DNA of 64,000 nucleotides from positions 52,701 to 116,700 of the forward strand of contig JAUYFI010000136.1 of NCBI GenBank assembly GCA_030691075.1, in the 5' to 3' direction. The number at the start of each line of letters is the position of its first letter. Position 1 is the first letter of the stretch. Positions 47,026 through 57,450 of the stretch are shown here, piece after piece. Below the pieces are notes generated by a model, which worked only from the letters and a program-made list of their open reading frames with translations, had not been told where the DNA came from and searched no databases. The translations under genes and the position numbers were made by a program. The stretch comes from Sulfurisoma sp. (GTDB lineage: Bacteria > Pseudomonadota > Gammaproteobacteria > Burkholderiales > Rhodocyclaceae).

Positions 47026-49802
47026 GCTGCCACCCGCTCGATATCCACCGCCGATTCGAAGGCGATCATGTTGCCGTCCCAGTTGGGGTTGAATGTGAGG
47101 TGCCCCCAGCCATCGACCAGTTCCAGCGGCGAGATCATCCCCGCCACGGCGTTGTTGAGACCCAGTTTGTTCCTGAACTGGTAGGGCTCCCAGGCATGAT
47201 CCATCACCACCGATCCCGGCGGCACGGCCGGCATGAGCTTGGCGCGGGCGAAGAATTCGCCGACGTCGTTGAAGACCCGCAGCGGGTCGCCCTCGGCGAT
47301 GCCCTTGTCCCGCGCCGTCTTCGGATTGAGCCAGACATGCGGCTCGCCGCGCTGGAGGCGCAGCAGATAGGTGTTGGTGCGCCACTGCGAGTGGATGCCG
47401 TGGCGCGCGTGGGGTGTGTAGAAGGCGAAGGGAAAGGTGTTCGGCCGCAGCGGCGGCAGGGCGGTCGGCGTCGCACAGCCCATTTTCATATAGACCGGGT
47501 GGTCGACATAGAACTGCTGCCGGCCCGAAAGCGTCGGGTAAGGCTGGCGCAGGTAGACATTGTTCTCGAAGGAATGGAAGGGACGGTTGGCGTGGAGCGG
47601 TGAGTTGAAGCCGGCTTCGCGGTTCAAGGTGACGAAGCCGCGCTTCATCGCGTCCTCGGGCGTCCACGGCGCGATGGCCGGCACGTTCTGCATCAGCCAG
47701 CGCACGACATCCTCGTCGGTCAACAGGTTGCCGCCGTCGCTGAAATCGTCGGGCAGATTGGCCAGATCGCGCAGCACCGGGCCGGCCATATTCCCATCCT
47801 TGCCGGACTGCACCAGGAAGTCGGGATCGGGGATGCTGGCGATGCCGCGCTTCTTCGCCTCGCGCGCGATGGCTTCGGCAAGCAGCAGGCAGATATCCCA
47901 TTCCGACTTTGTTTCGCCGATGGGTTTGAGTCCCTTCGGCGGCACGGTGATGTTGCAGAAGCGGTGGTAGCCCAGTTCGCCGCGCAAGTCCCAGGATTCG
48001 TACTGGCTCTTCGCCGGCAGCACGTAATCCGACCACAGCGCGGTGGTGTCCATGCGGTGGTTGACGTTCACCAGCAGGTCGAGGTTCTCGATGAAAGTCT
48101 TGCGGTAGTGCGATTCCGACTTGTTCCGTTGCAGCAGGTTGTCGGCGAAAAGCAGCACGACGCGCGGCTTGCCAAAGTAGGCGTTGCTGGTCTGGCGGAA
48201 CTTGTCGCCGAGTTCCTTGATGCCGTCGGCATCGATGCCGAACGCGGCCTTGAGGTGGGCGTCGGGGTAGTGGCGGCGCATCGTCGTCTCCATGCCGCCG
48301 TTCTCCCACTCGGAGAAGAAGCCCGAGGCGAAGCGCGCCGGCTTGGGGCTGGAAAGCGGGCCGATGCCGCCCAGCGACCAGTTGTTTTCGGTATCCAGCC
48401 CGCCGCGCTCGCCGGCATGGGCGGTGAGCGCGCAGGCCAGCGCCGCCGCCCAGCAGGTCATGGTGCCGGAGACATACTTGTGCAGCGAGAAACCGATGTT
48501 GATGATGGCCTTGTCCGCCTTCGCCAGATCGCGCGCCATGCGCTCGACCAACTCGGGATGCACGCCGGTGGTCTCGCGTGTCATCGAAGGCGGGAACTTC
48601 ATCGCCTCGGCCCGCGCCTTCGCGAAGACGGTGGTCACCGCTATCTCCTTGCCGTCGCGGCCCTTGACCTTCCAGCTTCCGGAAAGGACAGGTTTCAACT
48701 TGCCCAGGCGCAGGCTTTTGGTGAAATGGCCCTTGGTACCGGGCATGGGCTGGGCGGACTGCGTAGCCTCGTCCCAGCAGTAGAAGACGTCGGCCTTGCC
48801 CTTGTCGCGCAGGTCGCGGTGGCGCAGCAGTTCGCCATTGTCGGTGCGCACCAGGAAGGGCAGATCGGTCTGCTCGCGCACGAAGGTCTCGTCGATGAGA
48901 TTGTCGCGGAACAGCACATGCAGCAGCGACATCGCCAGAAAACTGTCGGTGCCCGGCTTCACCGGCACCCAGTCGGTGGCCAGCTTCGCCGTGGCGTTGT
49001 ATTCGGGCGTGATGCACCAGATGCGCGCGCCGTTGTAGCGCGCCTCGGACAGATAGTGGGCATCCGGGATGCGCGTCACCGCTGCATTGATGCCCCACAG
49101 GATGATGGTCTTGGCCTCGAACCAGGCATCGAGCGAATGGCCGATGGTGGCGATGCCGTAGGCCAGCGACGCGCCGGTGAACATGTCGCCCACGGCGCTG
49201 GCCGGATACAAGCGCTGCGCGCCGAGCAGCGAGCCCAGGCGCAGCGGCCCGGCGCGCCGGCCCTGCGAGAGGATGCCGGTGCCGCAGTGGAGCATCAGCG
49301 AGCCGAGGCCGTTCTTCTGCAAGGTATCGACGACGCGCACGGCGATGTCGTCCATCGCTTCCTGCCAAGATACCCGCTGCCACTTGCCGTCGCCGCGGCG
49401 GCCCATGCGCTTCAACGGATGCAGCAGGCGGTCGGCCTGGTGCATCTGCTTCGAATGGACGATACCCTTGTTGCAGCCGCGCGGATTGGCGTCCGGAATC
49501 TTCGGATTGATCTGCGGATAGGCGGCGGACTGCTCCTCGCGGGTGACTTTGCCGTCCTTGGCGAACACGCGCCAGGCGCAGTTGCCCTGGCAGTTCGAAC
49601 AGTGGAAGGCGAAGCCCTGCGCATCGCCGCGCGTGCCGAGGAATTCCTTGCGATAAATGTCTTCCCACGCGCGTCCCGCCGTCCCGCCAGCGCCGACTTT
49701 TTGCCCTTGTCGCGCGAACGCCGGCAAGGGAGCGAGCGGCCCGCCGAAAGCCAGCGCCAAGCCGCAGTAGGCCGTGCCTTTGAGGAATTCGCGGCGTTCC
49801 AT
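47022..49802 (-). CDS. Molybdopterin-dependent catalytic alpha subunit (ethylbenzene / steroid C25 dehydrogenase-like, DMSO-reductase type II)
   Basis: MERREFLKGTAYCGLALAFGG signal; FHCSNCQGNCAWRVFAKDGKVTREEQSAAYPQINPKIPDANPRGCNKG. Confidence 0.88.
49680..49702 (+). repeat. Dispersed motif copy 10: CGTCCCGCCAGCGCCGACTTTTT
   Basis: Inside molybdoenzyme alpha gene (minus strand), encodes QKVGAGGT just after the signal peptide. Confidence 0.97.
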
Positions 49803-49804
49803 GT

Positions 49805-50668
49805 CTAGCGCTCGATCGGCCGGGCGGGATCGGAGGCCCATTCGATCCACGAGCCGGGATAGACCTTCACCTTCTCGTAGCCCAGCAGGGTCAGCGCGGC
49901 CAGCAGATAGGTCGAGCGGCCGAGTCCGCCGTTGCAGTAGGTGACGATCTCCTTGTCGGGCGTGATGCCTGCGGCGGCGAGGCTCTTCTTCATGGCTTCG
50001 GGCGACTTGAAGGTGGCCAGATCGCCGGCCAGTTGCGTCCAGGGGAAACTCTTCGCGCCCAGCATGTGACCGCTCTGGCGCGCGCCGCCGGACTCCTTGC
50101 CCGCGTATTCGGCCAGCGAACGCGCATCGACCAGCAAGGCCTTTGATCCCGCCAGATCGGCGCTTTTCACCGCCCAGTCGGTGCGCGCCTTGGGCACGTA
50201 GATCGCCTTGGCGAGCTTCGGCGCTTCCTGGGTCAGGGCGCGCCCTTCCTTCAGCCACTTGCGGAAGCCGCCGTCGAGGATGCGCACCTTCTCGTGTCCG
50301 AGGTAACGCAGCATGTACCAGACGGCGGACGCGGCGCGACCGTCGCCGCTGTCATAGACCACCACGTCGGACGCGCGCGTCAACCCGAGCGCGGCGAACT
50401 TCGACGCCGCGAGCTGCGCAAAGGCGGGCTGGCCGTTCTTGGCATTCTCCTCGGCGTCTTCGAGATCGAGGTAAGGCAGATGGGCCGCGCCGGGCAGATG
50501 GGCGCGCTGGAAACTCTCGATGTTCTCGGCGTCGATCAGCCGCACTTTGCCCTGCCGTAACTCGGCGGCGAGTTGCCCGGTGTCAATCAGAAAGCCCGTA
50601 TCGGCGGCCGCCGCGACCGACCAGACGAAGGCAACCAAAGCAAGTAGTGCGGCAAGCCGTGTGCGCAT
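49805..50668 (-). CDS. Exported tandem-rhodanese sulfurtransferase
   Basis: VRLIDAENIESFQRAHLPGAAHLPYLDLED...VVYDSGDGRAASAVWYMLRYLGHEKVRILDGGFRKWLKEG...IVTYCNGGLGRSTYLLAALTLLG. Confidence 0.92.
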   Translation of the reverse strand: MRTRLAALLALVAFVWSVAAAADTGFLIDTGQLAAELRQGKVRLIDAENIESFQRAHLPGAAHLPYLDLEDAEENAKNGQPAFAQLAASKFAALGLTRASDVVVYDSGDGRAASAVWYMLRYLGHEKVRILDGGFRKWLKEGRALTQEAPKLAKAIYVPKARTDWAVKSADLAGSKALLVDARSLAEYAGKESGGARQSGHMLGAKSFPWTQLAGDLATFKSPEAMKKSLAAAGITPDKEIVTYCNGGLGRSTYLLAALTLLGYEKVKVYPGSWIEWASDPARPIER

Positions 50669-50680
50669 GTTTCCCATTCC

Positions 50681-51238
50681 TTAGCGAGCGATTGTCTGCC
50701 GGATCAGCTCTTCCATCGCCGGGCTGTCCCAGTGCTGCGGCCCGGTCTTGCCGGCGAGGAGGCGCCCCTGACGGTCGAGCAGGTAGGTCACCGGCACGCC
50801 CCTGGCGCGGAAGGCGGCCGCCGTCGCGCCGTCATTGTCCATCAGGATGTCGAAAACCGGCTTCCTGCCAGCGAGAAAGCGGCCGATGCCATCTTCCGAA
50901 TCGGACACGCTCACCGCGAGCACCGTGAAGTCCTTGCCGCCGAGTTTTTGCTGCAAGCGTTCAAGCGACGGGAACTCCTCGCGGCAGGGCGGGCACCAAC
51001 TCGCCCAGAAATTGAGCAGCACGACGCGACCCTTGTAATCCTCGGCGCCGCGCGACTCGTTACCGGGGCCGCCGAAGCTCGGCAGGCGCAAGGGCGGCGC
51101 CCGCAGCGCGGTCGGGTAGGGCTCCATGCCGGCCTTGCGCGCCAGTTCGGCGTCCGGCGCGGCCGCGACAGCGACCGCGCTTGCCGTCATGACGATGGCC
51201 AGCAGCGGCAGCGCGAAGGCAGCGCGCGGATGTCTCAC
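50681..51238 (-). CDS. TlpA-like thioredoxin-fold protein
   Basis: GRVVLLNFWASWCPPCREEFPSLERLQQKLGGKDFTVLAVSVSDSEDG; GTG start. Confidence 0.9.
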   Translation of the reverse strand: MRHPRAAFALPLLAIVMTASAVAVAAAPDAELARKAGMEPYPTALRAPPLRLPSFGGPGNESRGAEDYKGRVVLLNFWASWCPPCREEFPSLERLQQKLGGKDFTVLAVSVSDSEDGIGRFLAGRKPVFDILMDNDGATAAAFRARGVPVTYLLDRQGRLLAGKTGPQHWDSPAMEELIRQTIAR

Positions 51239-51600
51239 AGGCAGCCCTTGAAGAATTTCTTTTCGCCGCTCGTTTCCAGCACGTCGAGCTTGGTCGGCGC
51301 GATCACGCCCGCCTTGATCTCGCCGCTCAGGCGGACTTTTTTCGCGTACGACTTGTCCACGTCGGCCACGCTGACCGCCTTGCCCTCGCCCCACTGGAAG
51401 GCCAGCTTCTCGCCGTTCTCCAGCAGCAGCACGGTTTTGTCGACATGACGCAGCGGGCAGTCGGCCACCTGCAGGCTCGCCGCGCACGGCTCGCCGATCA
51501 GCCAGCCCTCCCATTCGCCGGCCAGGGCCGCGGGCGCCAGGAAGAGCCAGGCCGTCATGGCCAGCGCGAGACGCAGCGAACTCGTCGAGCGGAGTTTCAT
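51235..51600 (-). CDS. Exported hypothetical protein
   Basis: Signal peptide; GEWEGWLIGEPCAASLQVADCPLRHVDKTVLLLENGEKLAFQWGEGK. Confidence 0.65.
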   Translation of the reverse strand: MKLRSTSSLRLALAMTAWLFLAPAALAGEWEGWLIGEPCAASLQVADCPLRHVDKTVLLLENGEKLAFQWGEGKAVSVADVDKSYAKKVRLSGEIKAGVIAPTKLDVLETSGEKKFFKGCL

Positions 51601-51782
51601 GTCAGTTACCCCATGGCGCCGCGCGCACCCGCGACGCTACCCGATCGGGACAGTGGGGCGTTCTGCGCAGCGAAGTAAAGGATGAGGCGGCGGCCGCAGG
51701 CCGGGGCCAAGGGACATGAGCGGAGCAGAATGCCCCGCCGTCCCGATCACGCGCCAGCCTCAACACTGGGGTAGGTTTCATC
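51601..51782 (-). repeat. Intra-operon hairpin element copy C
   Basis: Stem 51643-51666/51725-51748; loop GCGAAGTAAAGGATGAGG...GGGACATGAGCGG. Confidence 0.8.
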
Positions 51783-52229
51783 CTAGCCTCCGCCGGCCTT
51801 GATCGATGCCTTCAACGCCTCGAAATCCTTCTTCACTTCCATCAGGCGGCCCTGCTGCTCCTGCTTGGGCGCGCCCTCGATCTCCAGCACGTCGGCGACC
51901 GCCTGGTAACCCACCATGCCGTTGAAGTCGCCGCCGTCCACCGCCAGCAGTTGCCCGCCGTAATAGACGGCCGGCGCCTTGGCGCCAGGGCCGGCGTAGG
52001 TCACCGGGACGACGACGATCGGCACCTTGTAGATGTTGGAAAGTTCGGCGGCAATCTGCAGGTTGTTGTTGCAGCGAACCCCCGGCGGGTCGCGCGAGAC
52101 GAGCGTCAGCACCTTCTGGCCGTTGAGGGCGGTCGGGCCGGGCGCCTGGGCCAGCGCCGCGCCGGATACGGTACCGAGGCTTGCCAGCACAAGGCACGAC
52201 AGCAGTATGTTGCGCGATGCGTTCATCAT
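51783..52229 (-). CDS. Exported hypothetical protein
   Basis: Signal peptide; NGQKVLTLVSRDPPGVRCNNNLQIAAELSNIYKVPIVVVPVTYAGPGAKAPAVYYGGQLLAVDGGDF. Confidence 0.65.
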   Translation of the reverse strand: MMNASRNILLSCLVLASLGTVSGAALAQAPGPTALNGQKVLTLVSRDPPGVRCNNNLQIAAELSNIYKVPIVVVPVTYAGPGAKAPAVYYGGQLLAVDGGDFNGMVGYQAVADVLEIEGAPKQEQQGRLMEVKKDFEALKASIKAGGG

Positions 52230-52255
52230 GTTACCTCCTGGGTCGGGTGGCGGAA

Positions 52256-53032
52256 TCAACCGCCGGGAAAAACGCTCTTCAGCAAAATATAACTCGCCAC
52301 GACGACCAGAAACCAGGCGAAGCCGCGTTTGAGCAACTCGCCCGGCAGACGACGCGCGATTCGGGTGCCGACCAGGCTGCTGACCACGGTGACGGCGGTA
52401 AAGGAACCCATCAAGGCATAGTCGATCGGTACCGCGCTCATGTAGCCGGCGAAGCCGGCGTAGGACTTGGCGGCGACAATGGCCAGGGAGGTGCCGATGG
52501 CCTGACGAATCGGGATGCCGGAGAGCAACACCAGCGACGGCACGATCAGAAAGCCACCGCCGACGCCGACCAGGCCGGTCAGCACGCCGACGACAATCCC
52601 GTGGCCGGCGATATGCGCCATGCGACGACCGACGACGGGTTCGTCCGGCGCCAGTTCCGCCACGGCCGGTCCGCCGCCGCCCTTCTTCACCAGCATCTTC
52701 CACGCCGCCGAGTACATCACCAGGGCGAACAGCACCAGTTGAACGGTGACGGGCGTCAGCACACCGAGCCGCGCGCCCGCATAGGTGCCGCCGACGCCGA
52801 ATAGACCGAACACGGCGGAGACGCGCAAATTGACATTGCCATGGCGCCAGTTGTCGATGGCCGAAATGGTGGCCGTGACGGCGATGATGCCGAGACTCAT
52901 GGCGATGGCCTGCTTGGCATCCAGGTTCACCAGGTAGAGCAGCGCCGGCACGGCGACGATGGAGCCGCCGCTGCCGAAGATGCCGAGCACGAGCCCCGTG
53001 GCAATGCCTGAAATCAGGGCCAGCAGCGTCAC
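52256..53032 (-). CDS. Sulfite exporter TauE/SafE family protein
   Basis: GIATGLVLGIFGSGGSIVAVPALLYLVNLDAKQAIAMSLGIIAVTATISAI. Confidence 0.93.
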   Translation of the reverse strand: MTLLALISGIATGLVLGIFGSGGSIVAVPALLYLVNLDAKQAIAMSLGIIAVTATISAIDNWRHGNVNLRVSAVFGLFGVGGTYAGARLGVLTPVTVQLVLFALVMYSAAWKMLVKKGGGGPAVAELAPDEPVVGRRMAHIAGHGIVVGVLTGLVGVGGGFLIVPSLVLLSGIPIRQAIGTSLAIVAAKSYAGFAGYMSAVPIDYALMGSFTAVTVVSSLVGTRIARRLPGELLKRGFAWFLVVVASYILLKSVFPGG

Positions 53033-53050
53033 GACGCCCCGCCTCCCCTG

Positions 53051-53407
53051 TTAAAAGACCAGAACCTTGTCCGCCCACAGCGTCCATTCGGTGATTTCGT
53101 CGAGCGTGCTGCGCAAGGCGCCCTCGACGAGATCTTTGTCACCCATGCCGCGGGCATCCATGCAGGTGCCGCAGACGCCGATCTCGCCGCCGCCGCGTAT
53201 CACCATGCCCAGCATGTCGCCGATGTTGTAAAAGCCCGCCGGCACTTTCTGCCCGGCCTTGGCGCAGGCGGCGGCGTCGCCCATCAAAAACATCCGGATT
53301 TCCACCTGGCCGTCGCCCTTCTTCAGGATGTTGCGAGCCAGCCGCAGGGCGTTGTAGCTGCGCTCGGTGCCGTAGGGCGGATCGTTGAGGATGAACAGGG
53401 TTTTCAT
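53051..53407 (-). CDS. DsrE family protein
   Basis: MKTLFILNDPPYGTERSYNALRLARNILKKGDGQVEIRMFLMGDAAACAKAGQKVPAGFYNIGDMLGMVIRGGGEIGVCGTCMDARGM. Confidence 0.93.
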   Translation of the reverse strand: MKTLFILNDPPYGTERSYNALRLARNILKKGDGQVEIRMFLMGDAAACAKAGQKVPAGFYNIGDMLGMVIRGGGEIGVCGTCMDARGMGDKDLVEGALRSTLDEITEWTLWADKVLVF

Positions 53408-53425
53408 GGCGGCCTCCCGTGGTTG

Positions 53426-53449
53426 TCAATCTAATGATTGTTAGATTGA
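53426..53449. promoter_or_regulatory. Putative ArsR/BigR-type operator TCAATCTAA-tgattg-TTAGATTGA
   Basis: Perfect 9-bp inverted repeat in the divergent promoter between dsrE-like and arsR-rhodanese genes. Confidence 0.7.
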
Positions 53450-53537
53450 TTAAAGCAGACGGGCGGTCTGCCGTCAAGGCTGTTGTCGTCATCAAGGCTG
53501 TTTGACAATCATTCGGCCGGCGGCTAGATTGATCGCC

Positions 53538-54182
53538 ATGAACAAGACGCGCCAGATCAAGGATCTGCTTTACGAGCAGGTCGCTCGCATCGGCAAGGCC
53601 GCTTCCAGCCCCAAGCGGCTGGAACTGATCGAGTTGCTGTGCCAGGGCGAGAAGACGGTGGAGATGCTGGCGCGCGCGGCGGCCATCAGCATGAAGCTGG
53701 CCAGCGCCCACCTGCGCGAGCTGCGCGGCGCCAATCTGGTCGAGACCGAGCGGCGCGGCAAGAACATTCATTACCGTCTGGCCGACAAAGCGGTCGCCGA
53801 TTTCTGGGTTGTCATCCGCAGCCTCGCCGAGGACCGCCTGGTCGAGCTGCAACTGGCGTTGCAGAAGATCGCCGCCGCGCCCAACGACCTGGTGCCGAGC
53901 GACCGCGAGACGCTGATGAAGGCGGCGCGGCGCGGCGATGTCGTGGTGCTCGACGTGCGGCCGGTCGAGGAATACCTGACCACCCATCTGCCCTTCGCCC
54001 GCTCGATCCCGATGGACGAACTGCGCCAGCGACTCGCCGAGTTGCCGAAGGACCGGCCGGTGGTGGCCTATTGCCGTGGACCTTTCTGCCTGATGGCGAA
54101 AGACGCCGTCGACCTGCTGCGCAAGGAAGGCTACTCGGCCGCGCACCTGCGCGACGGCGTGGCGGAATGGGGGATGATCTAG
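53538..54182 (+). CDS. ArsR-family HTH regulator fused to a rhodanese domain
   Basis: SSPKRLELIELLCQGEKTVEMLARAAAISMKLASAHLRELRGANLVETERRGKNIHYRLAD...VVVLDVRPVEEYLTTHLPFARSIP...VVAYCRGPFCLMAKDAV. Confidence 0.93.
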   Translation: MNKTRQIKDLLYEQVARIGKAASSPKRLELIELLCQGEKTVEMLARAAAISMKLASAHLRELRGANLVETERRGKNIHYRLADKAVADFWVVIRSLAEDRLVELQLALQKIAAAPNDLVPSDRETLMKAARRGDVVVLDVRPVEEYLTTHLPFARSIPMDELRQRLAELPKDRPVVAYCRGPFCLMAKDAVDLLRKEGYSAAHLRDGVAEWGMI

Positions 54183-54340
54183 CAGCCTCCCCCGGCCCCT
54201 CCTCGCGGAGGGGGGCTCGCAAAGGCGGTAGTGAACTTCCGTGATTGCACGGATAATTGCACAACGCCCCTGACTTCACCTTCACCAAAGACCCCCGGAA
54301 AGCAAGGTTGCGCTTGATCACAGACCCGGGATGGCAATTC

Positions 54341-55495
54341 ATGAACAAGACACACGATATCACCACCCTCGGCCAAGTCTTCACGCCCGCGCCCATCGTC
54401 GAGCGCATGCTGTCCCTGCGCCGAAACCGCGGCCGTGTGCTCGACCCGGCGGCCGGCAACGGCGCCTTCTGCTCTCGTGTTCCCGGCTGCGTGGCCGTGG
54501 AGCTGGATGCGGCGCACTGCCCGGCGGACGCGCACAACATCGATTTCTTCGCCTGGCCGGCGGAGGACCGCTTCGATACCGTCATCGGCAACCCGCCCTA
54601 CGTCCGTGCGCGCGACATCCTGCCGGCGACGCGCATCCGGCTGGCCTCGCAGCTGCTCGACGGCCACGCCAATCTCTACCTGCACTTCATCGAGAAGTGC
54701 GTGCGCCATCTCAACCCCGGCGGCGAGCTGATCTTCATCACCCCGCGCGACTTCCTCAAGGCCACCGGCGCGGCGCGGCTCAACACCTGGCTGTTCGAGC
54801 AGGGCACCATCACCGATTTCGAGGATCTCGGCGACGCGAAGATCTTCGCCGGGGCGGCGCCCAACTGCGCCATCTGGCGCTTCGAGAAGGGCGACATGGC
54901 GCATCGTTTGCGCGACGGCCGCCGCATGGTGCAGGCTGGCGGGCAACTGCTGCTGACGCGCGGAATCTACAGCGTGCCGCTGGCCAGCGTGTTTGCCGTC
55001 AAGGTCGGCGCGGTGTCGGGCGCCGACGAGATATTTACCTCGGCCTCCCTGGGCAACGCCGATTTCGTCTGCTCGAAAACGGCGCAGACCGGGCAGACGC
55101 GGCGCATGATTTTCGATGCACCGCTGCGGTATCTCGAGCAGTTCAAGGAGCGGCTGCTGGGGCGGCGGGTGACGAAGTTCAACGAGTCGAACTGGTGGCG
55201 GTGGGGGCGGCGGCACCACGTCTCGGAGGCGCCGCGCGTTTATGTCAATCACAAGACCCGCAACGCCCGGCCCTTTTTCATCCACCCCTGCAACAACTAC
55301 GATGGCTCCGTCCTCGCCCTGTTTCCGCACCGGCGCGACGTCGACGTGGCGACGCTCGCGGCGCTGCTGAACGAGGTCGACTGGCATGAACTCGGCTTCG
55401 TCTGCGACGGCCGCTTCCTGTTTACCCAGCGCAGCCTCGAGCAGACGCTGCTGCCCGAGGACTTTGCGCAATTCGAAGTACGTGGGTTGATATAA
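54341..55495 (+). CDS. Orphan N6-adenine DNA methyltransferase-like (class I SAM, NPPY)
   Basis: TTLGQVFTPAPIVERMLSLRRNRGRVLDPAAGNGAF...FDTVIGNPPYVRARDILP. Confidence 0.87.
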   Translation: MNKTHDITTLGQVFTPAPIVERMLSLRRNRGRVLDPAAGNGAFCSRVPGCVAVELDAAHCPADAHNIDFFAWPAEDRFDTVIGNPPYVRARDILPATRIRLASQLLDGHANLYLHFIEKCVRHLNPGGELIFITPRDFLKATGAARLNTWLFEQGTITDFEDLGDAKIFAGAAPNCAIWRFEKGDMAHRLRDGRRMVQAGGQLLLTRGIYSVPLASVFAVKVGAVSGADEIFTSASLGNADFVCSKTAQTGQTRRMIFDAPLRYLEQFKERLLGRRVTKFNESNWWRWGRRHHVSEAPRVYVNHKTRNARPFFIHPCNNYDGSVLALFPHRRDVDVATLAALLNEVDWHELGFVCDGRFLFTQRSLEQTLLPEDFAQFEVRGLI

Positions 55496-55504
55496 CATCG
55501 CATC

Positions 55505-56809
55505 ATGGTTCCCCATCTCACCACCGCGCTGAGCGGCCCGCTGCTGGCGCTGGAAAGGCGCTTCCTCGAATCCGAGACGGCCATCGAGCAATGGCTGCGC
55601 GGCCAATGGCTCGATCACGCGCCGCCGTTCCATGCCTCGGTCGATCTGCGCAACGCCGGCTACAAGCTGGCACCGGTCGATACCAATCTTTTCCCCGGCG
55701 GCTTCAATAATCTCAATGTCGCCTTCCTGCCGCTGTGCGTGCAGGCGGCGATGACGGCGATCGAAAAGGTCTGCCCCGAGGCGCGCCGCTTCCTGCTGAT
55801 TCCCGAGAACCACACGCGCAACCAGTTCTACCTGATGAACGTGGCGCGCCTGGCGCTGATTCTGCGCCACGCCGGCATCGACGTGCGCATCGGCTCGCTG
55901 CTGCCGGAGATCACTCAGCCGACCACGCTCGACCTGCCGGACGGCCAGACGCTGACGCTGGAACCGGTGAAGCGCATCGGCCCGGCGGGCCGGCGGCTGG
56001 GGCTGGAAGGCTTCGACCCCTGCTCGATCCTGCTCAACAACGACCTCTCGGCCGGCGTGCCGGAGATTCTCCAGGGCCTGGAGGAGCAGTTCGTCATTCC
56101 GCCGCTGCACGCGGGCTGGCACGCGCGGCGCAAGTCGCGGCATTTCCGCGCCTACCAGTCGGTGGCCAACGACTTCGCCCGCGAGATCGGCATCGACCCC
56201 TGGCTGATCAACCCCGAGTACGAGGTCTGCGGCAAGATCGACTTCCACGAGCGTTCCGGCGAGGACTGCCTCGCCGCCAACGTCGATGCGCTGCTCTACC
56301 GCATTCGCGCCAGGTACAGGGAATACGGCATCGAGCGCGAGCCCTTCGTCATCGTCAAGGCCGACGCCGGCACCTATGGCATGGGCATCATGACGGTGAA
56401 GGACGCCAGCGAGGTCAGGGACCTCTCTCGCCGCCAGCGCAACAAGATGGCGGTGATCAAGGAAGGCCGGCAGGTGACCGAGGTCATCATCCAGGAGGGC
56501 GTGCCGACGGTCGAGACCGTGGACGAGGGTACGGCCGAGCCGGTGGTGTACATGATCGACCGCTATGTCGTCGGCGGCTTCTATCGCGTCAATACGCAGC
56601 GCGGCATCGACGAGAACCTCAACGCGCCGGGCATGACCTTCAAGCCGCTCGACTTCGAGACCGGCTGCACCCTGCCCGATGCCCACCTCGCGCCCGATGC
56701 CGCGCCCAACCGCTTCTATGCCTACGGCGTGGTGGCGCGCCTCGCCCTGCTGGCCGCCGCCATCGAGCTCGAGGAAACCGCCATCACGGGAGCGACGGCA
56801 ACGCCATGA
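55505..56809 (+). CDS. gshA: Glutamate--cysteine ligase (proteobacterial type)
   Basis: DLRNAGYKLAPVDTNLFPGGFNNLN...FVIVKADAGTYGMGIMTVKD. Confidence 0.93.
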   Translation: MVPHLTTALSGPLLALERRFLESETAIEQWLRGQWLDHAPPFHASVDLRNAGYKLAPVDTNLFPGGFNNLNVAFLPLCVQAAMTAIEKVCPEARRFLLIPENHTRNQFYLMNVARLALILRHAGIDVRIGSLLPEITQPTTLDLPDGQTLTLEPVKRIGPAGRRLGLEGFDPCSILLNNDLSAGVPEILQGLEEQFVIPPLHAGWHARRKSRHFRAYQSVANDFAREIGIDPWLINPEYEVCGKIDFHERSGEDCLAANVDALLYRIRARYREYGIEREPFVIVKADAGTYGMGIMTVKDASEVRDLSRRQRNKMAVIKEGRQVTEVIIQEGVPTVETVDEGTAEPVVYMIDRYVVGGFYRVNTQRGIDENLNAPGMTFKPLDFETGCTLPDAHLAPDAAPNRFYAYGVVARLALLAAAIELEETAITGATATP

Positions 56810-57450
56810 AACTCCATACCTTCTTCCGCTCCACCGCCGCCTGGCGCGTGCGCATCGCCGCCAACCTCAAGAACATTCCGTTCGATTACGCCTACGTCCA
56901 TCTGTTCAAGGACGGCGGTCAGCACAACCAGCCGGCCTACCGCGCGCTCAACCCGACGGCCGGCGTGCCGAGCCTCGAGGTCGACGGCGATGTGCTGACG
57001 CAGTCGCTGGCGATTCTCGAATACCTCGACGAGCGCTACCCCGAGCCGCCGCTTTTGCCGCGGGATCCCCTGGCCCGCGCCCATGCGCGCGAGATCGCGT
57101 TGCACGTGGTCGCCGACCTGCATCCGCTCAACACGCCGCGCGTCATGAAGCGCCTGACCGCGCAGTTCGGCGCCAGCGAGGAGGCGAAGAACGAGTGGGT
57201 GCGTATCGGCATCCGCGAGGGATTCGCCGGCATCGAGGCGCTGCTGCTGCGTTTGCACAGCAACGGCCGCCATTGCCTCGGCGACGCGGTGACCCTGGCC
57301 GATGTCTGCCTCGTGCCGCAGGTTTTCAACGCCCACCGCTTCGGCGTCGATCTTGCCCCCTATCCGCTGATCGCCGGCATCGAGCGCCACTGCCTGACCC
57401 TGCCGGCGTTCGCGGCGGCGGCGCCGGCCGCGCAGGCCGATGCCGAGTAG
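56806..57450 (+). CDS. maiA: Maleylacetoacetate isomerase / zeta-class GST
   Basis: MKLHTFFRSTAAWRVRIAANLKNIPFDYAYVHL...YRALNPTAGVPSLEVDG. Confidence 0.93.
   Translation: MKLHTFFRSTAAWRVRIAANLKNIPFDYAYVHLFKDGGQHNQPAYRALNPTAGVPSLEVDGDVLTQSLAILEYLDERYPEPPLLPRDPLARAHAREIALHVVADLHPLNTPRVMKRLTAQFGASEEAKNEWVRIGIREGFAGIEALLLRLHSNGRHCLGDAVTLADVCLVPQVFNAHRFGVDLAPYPLIAGIERHCLTLPAFAAAAPAAQADAE

Noticed and set aside
51330-51352. CTCAGGCGGACTTTTTT resembling the motif 3' half
   Set aside because: Core GCCAGCGCC absent (about 12 of 17 matching).
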